NCBI RefSeq assembly: GCF_010994095.1
Contig: NZ_WJYO01000005.1
Span: forward strand, 124,001-188,000
Length of the DNA stretch: 64,000 bases
Source of the DNA: Mumia xiangluensis
GTDB taxonomy: Bacteria > Actinomycetota > Actinomycetes > Propionibacteriales > Nocardioidaceae
Reading direction: 5' to 3'
Below the pieces are notes generated by a model, which was not told where the DNA came from, ran no database searches, and saw only the letters and a program-made list of their open reading frames with translations. Below are positions 60,137-64,000 of this stretch, piece after piece; within the stretch, counting starts at the first letter, position 1, and every line of letters starts with the position of its first letter. The translations under genes were made by a program, and so were the position numbers.

Positions 60137-61603
60137 TCAGGCGCTCGGCCGCGCCAGGTAGCGCCCGCCGCTGGTCGCCGTGACGACACCGTCGGTCAGC
60201 ACCTGGCGTCCGCGGACGAACGTGTCGGTGACCTTCGCGGTGAGCTCGGCTCCCTCGAACGGCGTGTACTCCTGGGTCGACTCCGAGTCCTCGGCCCGCA
60301 CCGTCCACGTGTGGTCCATGTCGACGAGGGCGATGTCGGCGTCGGCCCCGACCCGGATCGCGCCCTTGGTCGCGCCCAGGCCGTAGCGCTCAGCCGGGTT
60401 CGTGGCCGTCAGACGAGCGATGCGGTCGAGCCCGAGCCCGCGCTTGCGGCCCTCGGTGATCATCCCGGCCAGCAGGTACTCGGCGCCGCCGAACCCGGAC
60501 TTCGCCAGGAAGACGTCGTCGCGGTCCTCACCGAACTTCTGCTCGTCACGGCAGCAGGCGTGATCGCTCACGACCCAGTCGATGCGCCCCGCGAGCACGT
60601 GCTCCCACAGGGCCTCGACGTCCTCGCGCGGACGCAGCGGCGGGTTGACCTTGCCGCCGACGCCGTGCGCGGTGTCGCAGTCGGCGAGCAGGTGGCCCAC
60701 GGTCACCTCGCGGCGGAAGTCGACGTGCGGGAAGGCCTCGGCCATCCGGATCGCGGCGTCGACGGCCTTGCGTGAGGTGAGGTGGAGCAGGTTGATCGTC
60801 GGCAGGCCGGTCTCGTGCGCGAGGTACGACGCGATCGTGACCGCGAGGCCCTCCGAGTGCGGCGGCCGCGACGCGCTGTAGGCGGGAAGACCCGAGAGCG
60901 AGCCGTCCTCCTCCACCAGCTTCGTGTACGCGCTCATGATCTCGGCGGTCTCGCAATGCAGCGAGAGCGAGATCTGGTCGGCCATCTCGGGGAACTGCTC
61001 ACGCGCCGCCTGGACGCCGCGCATGACGAACTCGAAATGAGCCAGGTCGTAGCGCTCGCCCTCCGGCGTCATCAGGAACGCGCGCTGGTCCTCCGAGCGC
61101 CCGTGCAGGCCGTGGCTGCCGTAGAACATGAAGATCTTGAACGAGGTGACGCCGTGCTCCTTGACGAGCGCGGGGATCTCGTCGATGTGGCCCTTCGACA
61201 TCGGCGCCAGGTGGAACGCGTAGTCGACGATCGAGCGGCCCTCGGTGGCGGCGAGCACCTCGGGGAAGAAGTCGGCGTACGAGCCGCCCTTGTTGAGGTA
61301 GTACTGGCCGGTCCGCATGTAGTTGAGGGCGGTCGTGACACCCCCCTGCGCGCAGGCGCGGCTCTCGGTCGCGGTGTCCTCCGGCAGCGGGTTGTAGATG
61401 CCCCAGTGCTGGTGCGCGTCGACGACGCCGGGGAACGCCGTACGGCCTGACGCGTCGACCAGGTCGACCCCGGGCTCGACCGGCAGGTCGGGGGCGAGCA
61501 CGGCGATCTTGCCGTCGCGGATCCCGATGTCCAGCTGCAGCGTCAGGTCGGATCCGTCGACGACGACGTCGGCGTTCTTGATGATCAGGTCGAGATCGCT
61601 CAT
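60137..61603 (-). CDS. Dihydropyrimidinase/allantoinase-type cyclic amidohydrolase
   Basis: 488 residues. Amidohydrolase features: NADVVVDGSDL at the start, metal-binding VDAHQHWG, the lysine for the carboxylated bridge in TSFKIFMFYG, HCET and LLHLTSRKAVD histidines, and SDHACC with the catalytic Asp. The family opens hydantoins, dihydropyrimidines, allantoin or cyclic imides. In this island a cyclic imide such as a maleimide from tetrapyrrole breakdown would fit, but this is inference. Its start overlaps the MmgE/PrpD stop by 3 bp, and the IclR gene is convergent 11 bp away. Confidence 0.86.
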   Translation of the reverse strand: MSDLDLIIKNADVVVDGSDLTLQLDIGIRDGKIAVLAPDLPVEPGVDLVDASGRTAFPGVVDAHQHWGIYNPLPEDTATESRACAQGGVTTALNYMRTGQYYLNKGGSYADFFPEVLAATEGRSIVDYAFHLAPMSKGHIDEIPALVKEHGVTSFKIFMFYGSHGLHGRSEDQRAFLMTPEGERYDLAHFEFVMRGVQAAREQFPEMADQISLSLHCETAEIMSAYTKLVEEDGSLSGLPAYSASRPPHSEGLAVTIASYLAHETGLPTINLLHLTSRKAVDAAIRMAEAFPHVDFRREVTVGHLLADCDTAHGVGGKVNPPLRPREDVEALWEHVLAGRIDWVVSDHACCRDEQKFGEDRDDVFLAKSGFGGAEYLLAGMITEGRKRGLGLDRIARLTATNPAERYGLGATKGAIRVGADADIALVDMDHTWTVRAEDSESTQEYTPFEGAELTAKVTDTFVRGRQVLTDGVVTATSGGRYLARPSA

Positions 61604-63066
61604 GCGAGGTCCTTGTCTGTGGTTGCGGCCGGCACGGGGGTGGCCTGGAAGGTGGTGAGTCTCGACATCAGGGAGGTGATGTCGCTGCTCGCGTCCAGCG
61701 TGAGGACGTCGCGGCGCACGTCCTCGGCGGTGTCCGGCGACACCCGACCGGCGACGTTGTCACGGAACTTGAGGGCGAGCTCGTCGTCGGTGAGCGGTCG
61801 CTCGGGGCCGCCGCGGTTGGCGAGGACCTCTTCCACGACCACCTCGCCGTCGGTGGTCGTCACGGTCACGACCGCGGGGAACTGGTGCGGGTAGATCGCG
61901 TCGCAGCGCTCGTCTGGGACGACGTCGACGAGCGCCATGAGGGCACGTCGGCGGGGTTCCTGGGCGAGGGCGTCGGTGAAGTCGTCGAGCCCCACCCCGA
62001 GCCCGCCGCCACCGAGCAGCCCGGCGACGACCGCGTACGGCCCGCTGAACTGCGCCTGGTAGCCGGTCTGCGGGGCGCGCTTCGTCTCCAGCGGTGCTCC
62101 GATCGTCCGGATGACGGCGGTGGGGGCGCCGATGGTGATCGACGCGACGTCCTCGGCCCGCAGGCCACGGGCACGCAGGGCGAGGCCCGCGTCGATCGAG
62201 GTGTGGGTGAAGTGGTTGGCGGGGTACGGCTTGAAGAAGATGCCGGGGACCGCCCACTCCTTGCCAAGGCCCTCGGTGATGGCCGCGGGGAAGAACCGGC
62301 CGTGCAGCCATGCCTCGAAGAAGCCGAAGCGCCCCTCGAGCACGGTGGGCGGCCCGGTGAACCCGCGGCGTACGAGCTGGGCCGCGGTGACTCCCGCCTG
62401 CGCGGCGAGTCCGCAGTGCAGACGCTTGACCGTGCCGCCGGTGCGGTTGGCCTCGATGATGCCGGAGGCCATCGAGGCGGTCAGTCCGAGCGCGTCGAGG
62501 ATGCCGTTCTCGTCGGCGCCGTACAGGATCGACGCCGCGACCGCGCTGCCCATCGCGCCGGTGATCGAGGTCGCGTGCTGGCCGTGCTCGAAGAACACGG
62601 AGTTGCCGAGCTCCTGGTCGTAGCCGGCCATGCCGAGGCGCACCGCGACCTCGAGGCCGACGGCCACGGCGCGGACCGTGAGCTCGCCGTCCGCACCCGC
62701 GTGCTCGGCCGCGGCGAGCGCCGCCGGGACGACGCTGGCGCTGGGGTGCAGCACCGACGGCAGGTGGGTGTCGTCGTAGTCGAGGGAGTGCGCCAGGACT
62801 CCGTTGGCGAGCGCGGCCTGCGCCGCCGTGACGCGCTGCGGCACGCCGACGATGGAAGCCTGCTCGTGCCCACCCTGGTCGAGCACGTGGTCGATGATCG
62901 CGGCGCTCGTCTCGAGGCGGTGCGAGGCGACGCACAGGCCGAGGACGTCGAGCACGCGCTGGCGTGTGCTGGCGGCGACGTCGTCGGGTACGCCGTCGCG
63001 CGCCGCGTCGACGGCGAACCGTGCGAGCTGCGCGCCGAGGGTGTCCGGGGCCGTTGCGTCACTCAC
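61600..63066 (-). CDS. MmgE/PrpD family protein
   Basis: 488 residues from GTG 63066, overlapping the cyclase gene by 8 bp. Family features: QRVLDVLGLCVASHR, ANGVLAHSLDYDDTH, ASSVVPAALAAAEH-like segment (ASVVPAALAAAEH), RTGGTVKRLHCGLAAQAG and PYPANHFTHTSIDAGLAL. MmgE/PrpD includes 2-methylcitrate dehydratase and cis-aconitate decarboxylase. With the imidase and cyclase it may act on a substituted tricarboxylate or itaconate-like acid. Confidence 0.88.
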   Translation of the reverse strand: MSDATAPDTLGAQLARFAVDAARDGVPDDVAASTRQRVLDVLGLCVASHRLETSAAIIDHVLDQGGHEQASIVGVPQRVTAAQAALANGVLAHSLDYDDTHLPSVLHPSASVVPAALAAAEHAGADGELTVRAVAVGLEVAVRLGMAGYDQELGNSVFFEHGQHATSITGAMGSAVAASILYGADENGILDALGLTASMASGIIEANRTGGTVKRLHCGLAAQAGVTAAQLVRRGFTGPPTVLEGRFGFFEAWLHGRFFPAAITEGLGKEWAVPGIFFKPYPANHFTHTSIDAGLALRARGLRAEDVASITIGAPTAVIRTIGAPLETKRAPQTGYQAQFSGPYAVVAGLLGGGGLGVGLDDFTDALAQEPRRRALMALVDVVPDERCDAIYPHQFPAVVTVTTTDGEVVVEEVLANRGGPERPLTDDELALKFRDNVAGRVSPDTAEDVRRDVLTLDASSDITSLMSRLTTFQATPVPAATTDKDLA

Positions 63067-63901
63067 CGCCGATCACCGCCAGCGGGCGCACCGGAGAACC
63101 GGTGGCGCCGAAGAAGGGGAGCGGGGAGAGAACGAACACGAAGGAGTGGATGCCCGTCGCCGCCAGCTGCTCGAGGTCCATGGCCTCGACGATGTAGATG
63201 CCGTTCTCGACGAGCAGCACCCGGTGTGCGGGCAGGGTCGCGTGGCCGGCGCCCGGCGGGAGGCACTCGAACGCGATGGTGTCGGCGCCGGTCGCGTGGA
63301 TGCCCCGGTCGGCCAGCCACTGCGCCCCGGCAGCGCCGATGCCCGGCACCCCCGAGTCGTGACCGACGTAGTCGGCCTTGGCCCCCTCGTCGAAGTGCTG
63401 CCCCCACCCGCTCCGTACGAGGACGACGTCGCCCGCGCCGATCTCGCTGCCCTGACGCGACGCGGTCAGCTCGAGGTCGGCGACGGTGATCTCGTAGCCG
63501 GGGTCGAGCCGGCTGACGCCGAGCGCGGACGGGACGTCGAGGATGACTCCCGGGCGCACCATCGGCTCGATCGTGTGCGCGCCGAGGCGGGCGTACCGTC
63601 CGCCCTCGAGCGCATCGGCCACGTCGAGGCCGCCGTACAGCTTGCCGTCGTGCGAGACGTGCGCGAGTGCGTCGATGTGCGTGCCGACGTGGGTGCCCAT
63701 CGAGATCATGTCGTTCGCGGCGGAGCCGCCGTCGACGCGCACCATGTCTCCGTGGCGGCGGGGGAGCGAGTGCCAGTACGCCGGGTGGTTCGGCGACTGC
63801 GGCATCCCGACGGTGAGCGGGCGGCCGAGGTCCACCACGCGCACACCGGCGCGGACGGCGTCGAGCAGCGACGCGGTGGTGGTGGAAGGAGAGGTAGTCA
63901 T
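63059..63901 (-). CDS. Cyclase-family metal hydrolase (kynurenine-formamidase-like)
   Basis: 280 residues. The metal-binding HVGTHIDALAH (about residues 67-77) is the cyclase/KynB signature, and GDVVLVRSGWGQ and HRVLLVENGIYIVE are further family segments. The family hydrolyses amides or lactones such as N-formylkynurenine. It is co-transcribed with MmgE/PrpD and the cyclic amidohydrolase, so it may act on a related amide or lactone. Confidence 0.85.
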   Translation of the reverse strand: MTTSPSTTTASLLDAVRAGVRVVDLGRPLTVGMPQSPNHPAYWHSLPRRHGDMVRVDGGSAANDMISMGTHVGTHIDALAHVSHDGKLYGGLDVADALEGGRYARLGAHTIEPMVRPGVILDVPSALGVSRLDPGYEITVADLELTASRQGSEIGAGDVVLVRSGWGQHFDEGAKADYVGHDSGVPGIGAAGAQWLADRGIHATGADTIAFECLPPGAGHATLPAHRVLLVENGIYIVEAMDLEQLAATGIHSFVFVLSPLPFFGATGSPVRPLAVIGGE

Positions 63902-63918
63902 GGTTCCTCGAGATCTCG

Positions 63919-64000
63919 TCAGCGGACGACGTTGCGGGTACGGAGGTCGTGCAAGGTGGCGGTGTCGACACCGAGGTCGGCGAGCAGGCCGTCGGTGTCG
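63919..64000 (-). CDS. C-terminal end of a probable CaiB/BaiF CoA-transferase (partial)
   Basis: Only 27 codons are inside the window, ending GLLADLGVDTATLHDLRTRN-VVR. The end resembles that of CaiB/BaiF CoA-transferases (compare LLGLGADEIAELSGAGVI of the gene at 17968). The gene starts beyond the right edge and is upstream of the cyclase gene on the same strand, with 17 bp between them. Confidence 0.5.
   Translation of the reverse strand, partial: DTDGLLADLGVDTATLHDLRTRNVVR

Overview
The window is a high-GC, densely packed actinobacterial chromosome segment. The sequence recalls Nocardioidaceae or related Propionibacteriales, but no rRNA is present to prove this. Many genes start with GTG and overlap by 1-8 bp. 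A GlnR-type nitrogen box, a class E sortase, a PBP-lipo-type transpeptidase and a membrane-anchored FtsY all fit Actinobacteria.

Positions 1-17 kb are mostly housekeeping and nitrogen metabolism. They hold the end of cydD, then cydC and ftsY. Next is a D-amino-acid cluster: a D-threonine-aldolase/D-serine-dehydratase-like enzyme, RidA, a KDPG-type aldolase, a KDG-type kinase and a D-aminoacylase. These are followed by a lipoprotein penicillin-binding protein, amtB-glnK-glnD behind a GlnR-like box, and ffh. Several species-type short repeats sit between these genes, and one lies inside cydD.

From about 17 kb to the right edge the window is a catabolic and uptake island. Its core operon (35.0-42.1 kb) encodes an RCCR-like protein, a chlorophyllase-like hydrolase, a Rieske mononuclear-iron oxygenase, a second RCCR-like protein, a beta-rich protein of unknown function, an SDR that resembles plant chlorophyll b reductase (NYC1/NOL), a membrane protein and a maleate-isomerase-family enzyme. 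A third RCCR-like protein is divergent from an IsdG-type (ABM) monooxygenase and a MES-type esterase at 55.6-57.5 kb. RCCR, PaO-type Rieske oxygenases and NYC1/NOL are enzymes of plant chlorophyll breakdown. I therefore propose that this is a bacterial chlorophyll or linear-tetrapyrrole catabolism locus. The family matches are from memory, not from a search.

Around the core are genes suited to degrading the fragments. These are a flavin-dependent two-component monooxygenase with a flavin reductase/HMG-CoA-lyase fusion, a PHBH-type monooxygenase, two aldehyde dehydrogenases and an ICL/PEP-mutase-type lyase. CoA-transferases, HMG-CoA lyase, amidohydrolases (isochorismatase-type, nitrilase-type, hydantoinase/imidase-type), MmgE/PrpD, a cyclase and an AMP-forming ligase complete the set. 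A CbiMNQO cobalt transporter is embedded in it. At 42.3-54.6 kb a sortase, WxL/DUF916-type surface proteins, neocarzinostatin-like domains, two LPXTG proteins and a Liv-type ABC transporter look like a surface relay and importer.

Eight related AT-rich elements, near-consensus ATCRTATATNCT, lie in the promoters of nearly all island operons, including that of the GntR/FCD regulator encoded at 26.3-27.0 kb. They suggest one regulon. A separate IclR regulator at 59.3 kb, with GGAACAGTGTTCC-type palindromes, probably controls the last group (57.6-64 kb).
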